DNA from: Vibrio sp. SNU_ST1
GTDB lineage: Bacteria; Pseudomonadota; Gammaproteobacteria; Enterobacterales; Vibrionaceae
Reading direction: 5' to 3'
NCBI RefSeq assembly: GCF_030563405.1
Contig: NZ_CP130748.1
Location: 2,728,001-2,792,000, forward strand
Length of the DNA: 64,000 nucleotides
The translations under genes and the position numbers were made by a program. The notes below the pieces were generated by a model. It was not told the DNA's origin, made no database searches, and was given only the letters and a program-made list of their open reading frames with translations. Positions 17,940 to 27,263 of this stretch are shown here, in pieces; the stretch's first letter is position 1; every line of letters begins with the position of its first letter.

Positions 17940-19463
17940 TTAACTTGGGTTAGTTGATAGTGCACTTGGTGACTCACCAGTTCTTTCACTCATAAGATCA
18001 GCCACAAATTGAGCTCTTGAGCCCAAAATAATTTGCAGGCCACTTGAACCTACTTTTATGACCCCCATAGCACCTAGGTCTTTGATTCCTTGTTCATTCA
18101 CAAGAGCCTGATCTTTAATCTGTAAACGCAATCTCGTAATACATGCTCCTATCGAAGTAATGTTAGCGGCACCACCAATCAAGATTGTGATTTCACTAGC
18201 TAAATCTTCATTGTCCAAAGTGATCGCCTTACTTTGAGTATCCTCACGTCCTACTGTTTTCAAATTGAACTTTCGAATAGCAAAACGGAAAACCGTGTAA
18301 TAAATAGCGGCCATGGTTAGCCCCCAAAGAATCACATTGATCCAGTTAGTTTTGAACCCATCCATCGCGGGAAGAACACCAAAAGACACGAAATCAATAA
18401 TGCCGGCTGAGAAGGTTTTACCAATATGAACATCCAACGCATAACTCACCGCGTAAGACACCCCTGCCATGATTGCAGAAAAAACATAAAGTAAAGGTGC
18501 GACAAAGATAAACGCAAATTCAACGGGTTCTGTTATACCTGTAACAAAAGAAGTAAGAGCAGCAGAGCCTAAAATACCTGCTGCAATTTTTTTATTTTTA
18601 TCATTCGCTTCATGATACATAGCTAAACATGCAGCAGGGAAAGCAAACATGTAGATAGCAAAATTACCCGATAGGAATTTTCCTGCTTCTTGGTATTCAC
18701 TGGTTGAGAACGTTTTTACTCCATCTTCAAGCATTTTAAACCAAATGGTATGATCGCCATTTACAATGGTACCCGCGGCAGTTGTGTACTCACCGAAAGA
18801 AAACCAATAAGGGCTATAAAAAATATGATGGAGACCAACTGGAATTAAAGCGCGCTCCATAAATCCGTAGATGAAAGTTGATACGTACATGTTTCCGCCA
18901 TTCGCCATATGCGATAGCGCATCAATACCTGATTGAATATATGACCAAATATGGGGTAAAACTAAACCAATTAGGAATGCAGAAAACGCAGTCACAATCG
19001 GTACAAAGCGTTTACCGGCAAAGAAACCAAGGAAATCAGGCAGCTTAGTATCATAAAAACGTTGATACATAACGGCTGCGAGGATACCTGCAATGAGTCC
19101 GCCAAAGACACCTGTTTGCAATGAAGGAATACCCATCACCATTGCATAACGGCCACCTCCCATCGCCATCTCAGGTGTAATGCCGAGCGCCACCCCCATT
19201 GTCGCATTCATCACGACCATGGCGACAATCGCGGCTAAAGCGGCAATCCCTGACTCCTTAGTCAAACCAACCGCGGCTCCTACCGCAAACAGTAAGGCTA
19301 AGTTATCAAATATAACGCCACCAGCACGCATCATTAGGGGAATGTCGAGCTTAGCACCGAAGGCAAGTAATAACCCCGCAGCGGGTAATATAGATATGGG
19401 CAACATCAATGCTTTACCAATTAAGGAAAGCTTAGATAAGCCGCTTTTAAAACTATCTAGCAT
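17940..19463 (-). CDS. PTS glucose-family transporter, fused EIICB
   Basis: A 507-residue membrane permease of the glucose/N-acetylglucosamine PTS family. The EIIC part (about residues 1-400) has around ten hydrophobic segments and the family motif GITEPVEFAF near residue 310. The C-terminal EIIB domain carries the phosphorylatable cysteine in GACITRLRL (C441). No EIIA is fused, so it should be charged by a separate EIIA(Glc). The start at 19463 follows AAAGGAC; fifteen upstream codons are rejected. Its own 187-base promoter region follows the binding-protein gene and shares sequence boxes with the regulator's promoter. Sugar specificity is inferred (glucose-like). Confidence 0.9.
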   Translation of the reverse strand: MLDSFKSGLSKLSLIGKALMLPISILPAAGLLLAFGAKLDIPLMMRAGGVIFDNLALLFAVGAAVGLTKESGIAALAAIVAMVVMNATMGVALGITPEMAMGGGRYAMVMGIPSLQTGVFGGLIAGILAAVMYQRFYDTKLPDFLGFFAGKRFVPIVTAFSAFLIGLVLPHIWSYIQSGIDALSHMANGGNMYVSTFIYGFMERALIPVGLHHIFYSPYWFSFGEYTTAAGTIVNGDHTIWFKMLEDGVKTFSTSEYQEAGKFLSGNFAIYMFAFPAACLAMYHEANDKNKKIAAGILGSAALTSFVTGITEPVEFAFIFVAPLLYVFSAIMAGVSYAVSYALDVHIGKTFSAGIIDFVSFGVLPAMDGFKTNWINVILWGLTMAAIYYTVFRFAIRKFNLKTVGREDTQSKAITLDNEDLASEITILIGGAANITSIGACITRLRLQIKDQALVNEQGIKDLGAMGVIKVGSSGLQIILGSRAQFVADLMSERTGESPSALSTNPS

Positions 19464-19525
19464 AATAAAGTCCTTTAATATCGTTAGAATACCAACGAAC
19501 TTTATCAAGCTAATTGAATCTCAAG

Positions 19526-19581
19526 GTTACAAATAGCAAGCAGTTTGTAACTCGTTTTTTACATTAGGTTCGCCCTAACCA
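19526..19581 (-). promoter_or_regulatory. Candidate operator in front of the PTS gene
   Basis: A perfect inverted repeat GTTACAAA-N10-TTTGTAAC (19526-19551) is followed by TTACA-N8-GCCCT (19559-19581 including NANCA), 60-120 bases before the PTS start. GTTACAAATAG and the TTACA-N8-GCCCT arrangement both recur upstream of the response regulator gene (23132-23155), at similar distance and orientation. Likely binding site of the adjacent OmpR-family regulator; inference. Confidence 0.5.
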
Positions 19582-19650
19582 ATGGCAGAGAAATGTGGTT
19601 AAGAGTAATGCCTATTCGTTCATGACATATCAATGTAGGTAGGCTATCAA

Positions 19651-20892
19651 CTATCGAAACATTTCATTATTAATAGCATTAAGGTGACCGATAAGCGTTT
19701 TAGACGTTATCGATGAATCAATAAAATAACGATAAAGTTCATTCGAAACTGCATTCTGAATGACGGGATTAACAGCCATTGAATCGGTCAAGCTTGGCAT
19801 TGCCGAACCATCCCGACTCGCTCGTATATAGTCATCATAAGATTTCTGTTGGCACCGCGATAAGTCATCAATTGGAATATTAGCTTGTGCTGGTATTGAG
19901 CCCTTTTTTTCACTGAACTCTAAAAGAAACTCAGGGGCAGATAGCGCGGCCATAATTGAGGTTATATTCTGTTCTTCATTTGAACGAGTGGAAAAAAAGG
20001 CTAGGCTATCTACATTGTAGATAAAACCATTTTCCGTAGAAGGAAATGGGCTGCATTGAATGTAGTCAGGAATGCTAGAGCCAGAGCTTAGCATTGCTCC
20101 TAAAGCCCAATCTCCTGTAAATTGAAATGCGTATTCCCCCTTGAGCAGTGCTTTTGTTCCTTGATCCCAACTTATTTTTGATAAATCATTTCCAACAATA
20201 TTAGCAAGAGATCGAAAGCGATCTAGTGCTTCTAGTGTTTCGGGGCTGTTCAAAGCTGCGGAGTCTAAATCAACAAAAGCCTGGCGATAATAGTGAGCCC
20301 CCCCCACTCCGAATGCAATGTTTTCAAAAATTTGAACAACTTGCCAAGGGTCTTCCCCCAAAGCCAGTGGTGTAATACCTTTGTTTTTTAGTACATTCAA
20401 TGCTAGCAATAGTGAATCCCAATCATTAGGGGGAGACAACTGGTGTTCAGCTAATACCTCTGTGTTTATCCACATCCAGTTTAGTCGATGAATATTAAGA
20501 GGAATGGCAACATAGTTCCCATTATATTTGTGAATGGCTTGAATATCAGGGTACAGCGATTGATCCCACAGATTCAATTTAGCGACTTCATTCATGTCCA
20601 TTAAGAACCCGAGTGCTGCCCAAGACTGAATAGCAGGTCCTTCCATCTGCGCTATGTCTGGTGAATAGCCAGCAATCGCTCTCGCTTGAAGGATAGATTT
20701 AGCAGGCCCACCTCCTCCTCCTGCAATTGGATCACTTTTTAATGTAAAAGGCAGCAGACGAAACCTGTCTTCGATCACCGACAGTGCTGAGTCTTCACCT
20801 TCTGCCGTCCACCAATGCAACATCTCTATAGAGGGGGTAGATAATGCAGGCTGTGTAACAAAAAGAGCAACCAAGAATACCCACATTTTCAT
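19651..20892 (-). CDS. Periplasmic sugar-binding protein, GtsA-like, without ABC permease genes
   Basis: A 413-residue family 1 solute-binding protein. A signal peptide (residues 1-18, MKMWVFLVALFVTQPALS) is followed by IEMLHWWTAEGEDSALSV, the glycine run AGGGGGPAKS, and NIHRLNWMWIN. These segments closely recall the glucose-binding protein GtsA of Pseudomonas, so a hexose ligand is likely. The gene starts inside the histidine kinase stop (ATGA overlap), so it is the third gene of the regulator-kinase-binding protein operon. No ABC permease or ATPase for sugars is nearby, which suggests a sensory rather than transport role. Confidence 0.88.
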   Translation of the reverse strand: MKMWVFLVALFVTQPALSTPSIEMLHWWTAEGEDSALSVIEDRFRLLPFTLKSDPIAGGGGGPAKSILQARAIAGYSPDIAQMEGPAIQSWAALGFLMDMNEVAKLNLWDQSLYPDIQAIHKYNGNYVAIPLNIHRLNWMWINTEVLAEHQLSPPNDWDSLLLALNVLKNKGITPLALGEDPWQVVQIFENIAFGVGGAHYYRQAFVDLDSAALNSPETLEALDRFRSLANIVGNDLSKISWDQGTKALLKGEYAFQFTGDWALGAMLSSGSSIPDYIQCSPFPSTENGFIYNVDSLAFFSTRSNEEQNITSIMAALSAPEFLLEFSEKKGSIPAQANIPIDDLSRCQQKSYDDYIRASRDGSAMPSLTDSMAVNPVIQNAVSNELYRYFIDSSITSKTLIGHLNAINNEMFR

Positions 20893-22325
20893 AAGCTGCT
20901 TACCAAAATAATATCGACTTCTAGTCCTCCTTCTGGTGCATTCGATAATTTAATATCCCCTCCATGGCTTCTTGCGATACTTCGAGAAATAGCTAAGCCT
21001 AAACCGGATCCATCCACGCTTGAATCGCTACCTCTAAAATAAGGCTCAAATACTTTTTCTAGTATGCTTTCGTCAATCCCTGCACCTGAATCGCGCAGTA
21101 CAATATGAATAGAATCAGAGTTAACAAACATGCTGATATTCACGACATTCCCATATTTAATGCCATTATCCACTAGGTTAAAAAGACAACGCTTAATTGC
21201 TAATGGTTTACCATAGAATTTAACATCGGGCATATCGACAAGGTTCACGCATAAGTTGTTTTTGTTATGAATAGCCGCACATTGTTCAAAAATATCATTC
21301 ATGTCTATCCACTCAAATTCTTCATGAATATCATTATCTCGCATGCACTGTAACGCTCCGTTTAACATCATCTCGACTTCATTCAACAGCTTTTCAAATT
21401 TAAGCCTTGTCGTATTGTCGCTGAGCATTTCTGTACGAAGTTTTAAGCAGGCTAGAGGTGTTTTTATGTCATGTGAAATAGCATTAAAGAACATATTTCG
21501 GTCACGTAAGTTCGCTTTAATACGACGATTCATTTTGTTGAAAGCATGGATCGCAGCTCTGGTTTCTGAACTTCCTTCTTCTTTGATTTCTTCAATCTGC
21601 ATTTCCGACCCCATAAGCGTTGCGGAACGAGCAAGAGATCGAAAAGGACGAATTTCTTTTTGTAGCACAACGTATGAGACCCCCATGAGCATAAAAGTGA
21701 CAATTAAAAGAAAGGTGATCTGGCGACTATCTATAAAATTATCGGTCAAGCTATCGAAAGACAGCGGAATAACGGTCGCTAAATAGAGCCACTCATTATT
21801 TTCTAGTTGAACTTGAATAACGGCTATTGGGAGATCGAGTTTACCTAACACTAAGCTGTAATCTTTCCACAATGCAGGCAGCTCATTCAGCTTGATACCT
21901 GAGTTGAACAATAGAAGATCGTCTCGCTTGGTCAAAGTGACGTGTACTGAGTGTGACGTTTTAAGTTGTTGTTCTAAAAGATCTGATGCTTGCACCTGCA
22001 TTTGAGGCACTAAAGAGTGATGACTAAGCGAAGGAACAGGAAGCCTATGATTATTCATGGAAATAAAGAATCGTGTTCCCCCAATATTTCGTAATTGATC
22101 GAGAACCAAATGACGATAATTGACTGGAAGCCCTGAAAAGTAATTTATAGTGTCCGAAGCTGCAGAGGCTATCGCAAACATAGCATGGCTCGCCGATTCT
22201 CGTTTAGATACCGAGGTAGTGGAAAACCAAGCTGCACCTGCCAGAACTTCAGCCATGACAATAACCAAGAACGTAGACAACGTAATACGTACGATCATTG
22301 ACTGAAAGAAGTTTTTTTTCAACAT
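20889..22325 (-). CDS. Membrane sensor histidine kinase
   Basis: A 478-residue sensor kinase. One N-terminal helix (about residues 10-34), a periplasmic domain of about 165 residues, a second helix (203-221), a HAMP-like linker, the phosphoacceptor H285 in FNAISHDIKTPLA, then an ATPase domain with NLVDNGIKYG, DSGAGI and GSGLGLAISRS. It overlaps the regulator gene by seven bases and the binding-protein gene by four, so the three are coupled. The periplasmic domain is the obvious place for the sugar-binding protein to dock. No specific family name can be assigned beyond EnvZ/GtrS-like architecture. Confidence 0.93.
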   Translation of the reverse strand: MLKKNFFQSMIVRITLSTFLVIVMAEVLAGAAWFSTTSVSKRESASHAMFAIASAASDTINYFSGLPVNYRHLVLDQLRNIGGTRFFISMNNHRLPVPSLSHHSLVPQMQVQASDLLEQQLKTSHSVHVTLTKRDDLLLFNSGIKLNELPALWKDYSLVLGKLDLPIAVIQVQLENNEWLYLATVIPLSFDSLTDNFIDSRQITFLLIVTFMLMGVSYVVLQKEIRPFRSLARSATLMGSEMQIEEIKEEGSSETRAAIHAFNKMNRRIKANLRDRNMFFNAISHDIKTPLACLKLRTEMLSDNTTRLKFEKLLNEVEMMLNGALQCMRDNDIHEEFEWIDMNDIFEQCAAIHNKNNLCVNLVDMPDVKFYGKPLAIKRCLFNLVDNGIKYGNVVNISMFVNSDSIHIVLRDSGAGIDESILEKVFEPYFRGSDSSVDGSGLGLAISRSIARSHGGDIKLSNAPEGGLEVDIILVSSL

Positions 22326-23023
22326 TGAAGTCCATGAGAGTCAATCACAAGCATGTAGCCACGATGCCTTACCGTCATAATCGTATTTCGGTCATCGTCC
22401 CTCAATTGCCTTCTCAACCGGCTAATTTGTACATCAATCCCTCTCTCTAGTGGCTCGGCATCCCTCCCCCAGAGTGCTTGTGCAATGTCATTACGACTTA
22501 ATAATTGATTAGGAGAGTCAAGCATAAGGGTAAGCAAGTTATAATCGGCGCTAGAAAGAGAGACAGCCTCACCATCTTCATGTTTCAATTGTCGTTTTAG
22601 GGTATCGAACGTCCAATCCATAAATTTTAACTTACGTTCATTTGTGCTGTGACTGAATGTTGAACGCCTGAGTAGAGCTTTGATTCTTGCTAATAGTTCA
22701 CGAGGGTTAAACGACTTGGTTATGTAATCATCAGCGCCAATTTCTAACCCCGCAATACGATCTGCATCATCAGTTACTGCGGTTAGCATAATGATAGGGA
22801 CTTGAGATCGTAAGCGTAACTTTTGGCACAAAGTTAAACCATCATCTCCTGGTAGCATGATGTCTAAAATAATGAGGTCTGGGGTGACAGTTTCTAGCTG
22901 TTTCCACATCGCGTTACCTTCAAGTGCAGTAATCACAGTGAAGCTTGAGCGTTCTAGATATTCGCTTAAAGCATCGAGAATTTCCTGATTATCATCCACA
23001 ATCAAAACAATCTTATTAGCCAT
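22319..23023 (-). CDS. OmpR-family response regulator
   Basis: A 234-residue two-domain regulator. The receiver domain has the acidic pocket D10/D11, phosphoacceptor D54 in LIILDIMLPGDDG, and K105-region SFNPRELLARIKAL. The C-terminal winged helix ends RLRRQLRDDDRNTIMTVRHRGYML, typical of OmpR/PhoB DNA-binding domains. First gene of the operon regulator-kinase-binding protein. Its likely targets are its own promoter and that of the PTS gene, which share sequence boxes. Closest known analogue by partner genes is the Pseudomonas glucose regulator GltR. Confidence 0.93.
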   Translation of the reverse strand: MANKIVLIVDDNQEILDALSEYLERSSFTVITALEGNAMWKQLETVTPDLIILDIMLPGDDGLTLCQKLRLRSQVPIIMLTAVTDDADRIAGLEIGADDYITKSFNPRELLARIKALLRRSTFSHSTNERKLKFMDWTFDTLKRQLKHEDGEAVSLSSADYNLLTLMLDSPNQLLSRNDIAQALWGRDAEPLERGIDVQISRLRRQLRDDDRNTIMTVRHRGYMLVIDSHGLQC

Positions 23024-23359
23024 GACCTAACCTATGCCACTAAATGATTATGGATACATTCGCTCACTTCCTCATTCATTTCAAGAACATGAGTGATGAA
23101 ATGCGTTCAAACTCCACAATGTAAGCTGTCCGTTACAAATAGGTTGCCCTTATCATCCGATAATTTAGGCCTTCACCTTTATGTGCACCTCCTTATAGTT
23201 TAATAAAAACAATATATTAGAGTGCCAAACTGAGTGAAATGGGTACAAACCCTACCTTATGAATTTGATTAATACATTCATACTGTTCATAGTATCTATG
23301 AGAGTGTCATTTTCTATTGGCTGTTTCTAACCTCGTTTTATCAACCAAAGGAAATGACT
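23024..23359. other. Regulator promoter region
   Basis: 336 bases between the divergent regulator and zinc-ribbon genes. It contains TGTAA-N8-TTACA (23120-23137) merging into GTTACAAATAGGTTGCCCT (23132-23150). The rest is AT-rich with no further recognisable feature. Confidence 0.6.
23120..23155 (-). promoter_or_regulatory. Candidate operator in front of the response regulator
   Basis: Inverted repeat TGTAA-N8-TTACA at 23120-23137, overlapped by TTACA-N8-GCCCT-NANCA at 23133-23155. The sequence GTTACAAATAG and the TTACA/GCCCT spacing match the PTS promoter (19526-19581). It lies 100-130 bases before the regulator start, suitable for autoregulation. Inference from pattern only. Confidence 0.5.
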
Positions 23360-23596
23360 ATGTCTGGATACCCAGCAGCTCACTTTTGTAAACAATGCGA
23401 ACAAAAAACACCTCATCGTGAAGTGCTTGTAAGAAAGACCAGCAGCTACGATACGGATACTTCTCTTTTAGGTAGGATCAAATTAATGATTCATACTTTT
23501 ATTAATGGCGGCGAATACTATGACATGGACAGATATGTCACGTGTAAAGTATGTGGTCATAAAGAGAAAGATAACTGGGGCAATAAATTTGAGTAA
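23360..23596 (+). CDS. Small zinc-ribbon protein of unknown function
   Basis: A 78-residue protein with two CxxC pairs (HFCKQCEQ near residue 10 and VTCKVCGH near residue 63), forming a probable zinc ribbon. No membrane helix or signal peptide. AAAGGA precedes the ATG at 23360 by seven bases; an ATG two codons earlier is too close to it. It diverges from the two-component genes and is followed by a terminator. I do not recognise a named family. Confidence 0.7.
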   Translation: MSGYPAAHFCKQCEQKTPHREVLVRKTSSYDTDTSLLGRIKLMIHTFINGGEYYDMDRYVTCKVCGHKEKDNWGNKFE

Positions 23597-23624
23597 TCAT
23601 TACGTTTCTTCAATTTGAACGCAT

Positions 23625-23653
23625 AAAAAAACCGAGCCATTGGCTCGGTTTTT
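23625..23653. terminator. Bidirectional terminator between the zinc-ribbon gene and tkt
   Basis: Stem AAACCGAGCCA/TGGCTCGGTTT with flanking A-run and T-run, between convergent genes. Confidence 0.9.
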
Positions 23654-23674
23654 ATGTTCATATACGGCTATTTA

Positions 23675-25669
23675 TTAAGCTAGAAGCTCTTTAGCTGTGT
23701 TTACTACATTTTCAGTAGTGAAACCGAACATCTTGAATAGCTCGCCTGCTGGTGCAGATTCGCCGAACGTTGTCATACCGATGATCTTGCCACCGAAACC
23801 AACATACTTGTACCAGAAGTCAGCGATGCCAGCTTCTACAGCGATACGAGCTGTAACGTCAGATGGCAGTACAGACTCACGGTACTGCGCGTCTTGCTTA
23901 TCGAACGCGTCAGTTGCAAGCATAGATACTACGCGTACCGCTTTACCTTCAGCTGTAAGTTCAGCAGCAGCGCTAACCGCTAGCTCAACTTCAGAACCTG
24001 TAGCGATGATGATTAGCTCTGGCTTACCAGCACAATCTTTCAGGATGTAACCACCCTTGGCGATGTTAGCTACTTGCTCAGCGTCACGGTCTTGCTGTGC
24101 AAGGTTTTGACGAGAGAAGATAAGTGCAGAAGGGCCATCTTTGCGTTCGATTGCTAGTTTCCAAGCAACAGCAGACTCAACTTGGTCACATGGGCGCCAT
24201 GTGCTCATGTTTGGAGTCAAACGTAGAGAAGCGATCTGCTCAACCGGTTGGTGAGTAGGACCATCTTCGCCAAGACCGATAGAGTCATGCGTGTAAACTT
24301 GAATGTTCTGAACTTTCATCAGAGCAGCCATACGCATTGCGTTACGTGCGTATTCCATGAACATTAGGAATGTTGCGCCGTATGGTACGAAACCACCGTG
24401 CAGAGCGATACCGTTCATGATAGCCGTCATACCGAATTCACGTACACCGTAGTGGATGTAGTTACCAGAGAAGTCGTTTGCTTCAAGAGACTTAGAACCA
24501 GACCACATAGTCAGGTTAGAAGGCGCAAGGTCAGCAGAGCCGCCCATGAATTCAGGTAGCATAGCACCGAACGCTTCTAGTGCGTTTTGAGATGCTTTAC
24601 GTGATGCGATGTTTGCTGGGTTAGCTTGAAGATCAGCAATGATTGCGTTTGCTTTCTCTTCCCATTCAGCTGGAAGCTCGCCGTTAGTACGACGTTTGAA
24701 TTCTGCTGCTAGCTCTGGGTGAGCCGCTGCGTATGCGTCAAACTTAGCATTCCACGCTGCTTCTTTCGCTGCGCCAGCTTCTTTCGCATCCCACTCAGCT
24801 GAGATATCAGCTGGAATTTCGAAAGGACCGTGTTCCCAACCCAGTGCCGCTTTAGTTGCTGTGATTTCATCAGCGCCTAGTGGAGCACCGTGACAGTCGT
24901 GCGTACCCGCTTTGTTTGGAGAACCAAAACCGATAATAGTCTTAGTACAGATAAGCGTTGGACGAGGATCCGCTTTAGCCGCTTCGATAGCTGCGTTAAT
25001 AGCGTCAGCATTGTGACCATCAACCGCTGGGATTACGTGCCAACCGTATGCTTCAAAACGCTTAGGTGTATCGTCAGAGAACCAACCTTCAACTTCACCA
25101 TCGATAGAGATGCCATTGTCATCCCAGAAAGCAACCAGCTTGCCAAGACCTAGCGTACCCGCTAGCGAACATGCTTCGTGAGAAATACCTTCCATCAGAC
25201 AACCGTCACCCATGAATGCATAAGTGTAGTGGTCTACGATGTCGTGGCCTTCTTTGTTGAACTGTGCAGCAAGCGCTTTTTCAGCCATTGCCATGCCAAC
25301 AGCATTCGTGATGCCTTGACCTAGAGGGCCAGTCGTTGTCTCGATACCAGGAGCGTAACCGTACTCTGGGTGACCTGGAGTCTTAGAGTGCAGTTGACGG
25401 AAGTTTTTTAGGTCTTCAATTGAAAGCTCGTAACCTGCTAAGTGAAGCAGAGAGTAAATCAGCATAGAACCATGACCGTTAGACAGAATAAAACGGTCGC
25501 GGTCAGCCCACTCTGGATTTGCTGGGTTGTGGTTCAAGTGGCCACGCCAAAGAACTTCAGCTATGTCAGCCATACCCATAGGTGCGCCTGGGTGGCCTGA
25601 ATTTGCTTGTTGAACACCGTCCATGCTAAGTGCGCGGATTGCATTGGCTAGATCTTTACGAGAAGGCAT
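23675..25669 (-). CDS. tkt: Transketolase
   Basis: A 664-residue thiamine-diphosphate enzyme of the non-oxidative pentose phosphate pathway. The N-terminal half carries [11 protein letters not shown] and the ThDP/Mg motif [14 protein letters not shown] (GDG...N-type); later come [18 protein letters not shown] and the C-terminal domain. The ATG at 25669 follows AGGAGCAGAC; six upstream codons are rejected. In many relatives tkt adjoins epd-pgk-fbaA; here the PTS/two-component block intervenes. GCAAACGTTT boxes lie in its promoter region. Confidence 0.97.
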   Translation of the reverse strand: MPSRKDLANAIRALSMDGVQQANSGHPGAPMGMADIAEVLWRGHLNHNPANPEWADRDRFILSNGHGSMLIYSLLHLAGYELSIEDLKNFRQLHSKTPGHPEYGYAPGIETTTGPLGQGITNAVGMAMAEKALAAQFNKEGHDIVDHYTYAFMGDGCLMEGISHEACSLAGTLGLGKLVAFWDDNGISIDGEVEGWFSDDTPKRFEAYGWHVIPAVDGHNADAINAAIEAAKADPRPTLICTKTIIGFGSPNKAGTHDCHGAPLGADEITATKAALGWEHGPFEIPADISAEWDAKEAGAAKEAAWNAKFDAYAAAHPELAAEFKRRTNGELPAEWEEKANAIIADLQANPANIASRKASQNALEAFGAMLPEFMGGSADLAPSNLTMWSGSKSLEANDFSGNYIHYGVREFGMTAIMNGIALHGGFVPYGATFLMFMEYARNAMRMAALMKVQNIQVYTHDSIGLGEDGPTHQPVEQIASLRLTPNMSTWRPCDQVESAVAWKLAIERKDGPSALIFSRQNLAQQDRDAEQVANIAKGGYILKDCAGKPELIIIATGSEVELAVSAAAELTAEGKAVRVVSMLATDAFDKQDAQYRESVLPSDVTARIAVEAGIADFWYKYVGFGGKIIGMTTFGESAPAGELFKMFGFTTENVVNTAKELLA

Positions 25670-25766
25670 GTCTGCTCCTGGATACATAAGCGATTTAAAA
25701 AAGAGATAGATGCTAAAGTTTTCATTTTTATTAGCGCGGGTATTCTCTCAAACGACTATAGCGACT

Positions 25767-25862
25767 GCAAACGTTTTACTGGCACTTTAACTGTCATTTT
25801 CCGCAATTTTCGATCATTTACATCACTTAACATGCCTTTCCACGACCAACGCGCAAACGTTT
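25767..25862. promoter_or_regulatory. Two GCAAACGTTT boxes between tkt and metK
   Basis: Identical decamers GCAAACGTTT at 25767-25776 and 25853-25862, centres 86 bases apart (about eight helical turns). They match the half of the PurR-type operator ACGCAAACGTTTGCGT; the second is preceded by ACGC. They could bind a LacI-family regulator such as PurR. Inference. Confidence 0.4.
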
Positions 25863-25916
25863 AGTTATGACATATCATAAAAAAGAGCTTGTAATTCGAC
25901 CGCTGAAATTTAAAAT

Positions 25917-25932
25917 AGCCGTCTAGATGTAG
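25917..25932 (+). promoter_or_regulatory. Possible MetJ operator upstream of metK
   Basis: AGCCGTCT followed directly by AGATGTAG. The first octamer matches the met box AGACGTCT at seven of eight positions, the second at five. Tandem met boxes upstream of metK are expected in gammaproteobacteria, and the site is 114-129 bases before the start. Confidence 0.45.
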
Positions 25933-26045
25933 AAACACCTACGAAATATACTGTATTGAATGGCGGCGCTTCCTCGATTGCGACGGCATAAATTATTTGC
26001 ATTTAACTATTTGCAACTAAAAACTAAACTAAAAGTGGAGCTCTC

Positions 26046-27197
26046 ATGGCTAAGCACCTATTCACTTCTGAATCTGTTTCAGAAGGCCATCCAGATAAAA
26101 TTGCAGACCAAATCTCTGATGCTGTTCTTGATGCCATCATTGAACAAGATCCAAAAGCACGTGTTGCTTGTGAGACTTACGTAAAAACCGGCATGGTAAT
26201 GGTTGGTGGTGAAGTAACCACGTCTGCATGGGTTGATATCGAGGAAATCACTCGTGAAACAGTACGTGAAATTGGTTACGTGCATTCTGACATGGGCTTT
26301 GATGCTGACTCTTGTGCAGTACTAAACACCATTGGTAAGCAGTCTCCAGACATCAACCAAGGTGTTGATAAAGCCGATCCTAAAGATCAAGGCGCAGGCG
26401 ACCAAGGTATCATGTTTGGTTACGCGACTAACGAAACGCCAATCCTAATGCCAGCTCCAATTACTTACTCTCACCTTCTTGTTAAAAAGCAAGCTGAAGT
26501 ACGTAAGAGCGGCAAGCTTAACTTCCTTCGCCCAGATGCGAAATCTCAAGTAACGTTCCAATACGACCAAGGTAAAATCGTTGGTATCGACGCTGTTGTT
26601 CTTTCGACTCAACACTGTGATTCAGTAACAACACCTGACCTACGTGAAGCGGTAATGGAAGAGATCATCAAGCCAGTACTTCCTGCTGAGTGGATCAACA
26701 AAGACACGAACTTCTTCATTAACCCAACAGGCCGCTTTGTAATCGGTGGTCCAATGGGTGACTGTGGTCTAACAGGTCGTAAGATCATTGTTGATACGTA
26801 CGGCGGTGCCGCTCGTCACGGTGGCGGTGCATTTTCTGGTAAAGATCCATCGAAAGTTGACCGTTCTGCAGCTTACGCAGCTCGTTACGTAGCGAAAAAC
26901 ATCGTTGCAGCTGGCATGGCTGATCGTTGTGAGATTCAGCTGTCTTACGCTATCGGTGTTGCCGATCCAACATCTATCATGGTTGAAACGTTTGGTACTG
27001 AGAAAGTAGCTCACGAAATCATCATTGAAGCAGTTCGTCAAAACTTCGATTTACGTCCATACGGCCTTCAAGAGATGTTGAACCTTCTTCAACCTATCTA
27101 CAAGAAGACTGCAGCATACGGCCACTTCGGTCGTGAAGAATTCCCTTGGGAAGCAACGGACAAAGCAGCAATCCTTGCGGACTTCGCGGGCCTGTAA
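26046..27197 (+). CDS. metK: S-adenosylmethionine synthase
   Basis: A 383-residue enzyme of normal length that makes SAM from methionine and ATP. Visible motifs are [17 protein letters not shown] (residues 6-22), [12 protein letters not shown] near residue 117 and [16 protein letters not shown] near residue 259 (ATP and metal site). GTGGAG precedes the ATG. A terminator and a 9-base tandem repeat follow. Confidence 0.98.
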   Translation: MAKHLFTSESVSEGHPDKIADQISDAVLDAIIEQDPKARVACETYVKTGMVMVGGEVTTSAWVDIEEITRETVREIGYVHSDMGFDADSCAVLNTIGKQSPDINQGVDKADPKDQGAGDQGIMFGYATNETPILMPAPITYSHLLVKKQAEVRKSGKLNFLRPDAKSQVTFQYDQGKIVGIDAVVLSTQHCDSVTTPDLREAVMEEIIKPVLPAEWINKDTNFFINPTGRFVIGGPMGDCGLTGRKIIVDTYGGAARHGGGAFSGKDPSKVDRSAAYAARYVAKNIVAAGMADRCEIQLSYAIGVADPTSIMVETFGTEKVAHEIIIEAVRQNFDLRPYGLQEMLNLLQPIYKKTAAYGHFGREEFPWEATDKAAILADFAGL

Positions 27198-27232
27198 GCA
27201 TTACGCAACATGCTTAGCTGAAACGTAATTTT

Positions 27233-27257
27233 AAAGCCTCTGTTCTCAGAGGCTTTT
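27233..27257 (+). terminator. Intrinsic terminator after metK
   Basis: Stem AAAGCCTCTG/CAGAGGCTTT with a short loop and T-run, 36 bases after the stop. Confidence 0.88.
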
Positions 27258-27263
27258 TGCTTT

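Larger units (their letters stand above)
25670..26045. other. Divergent tkt / metK promoter region
   Basis: 376 bases with no gene. Contains two GCAAACGTTT boxes (25767-25776, 25853-25862) and a possible met box (25917-25932). Confidence 0.6.

Noticed and set aside
19651..20892. Complete sugar ABC importer
   Set aside because: Only the binding protein is present; the neighbouring genes are a kinase and a PTS permease, and no membrane permease or ATPase of sugar ABC type is found in the block.
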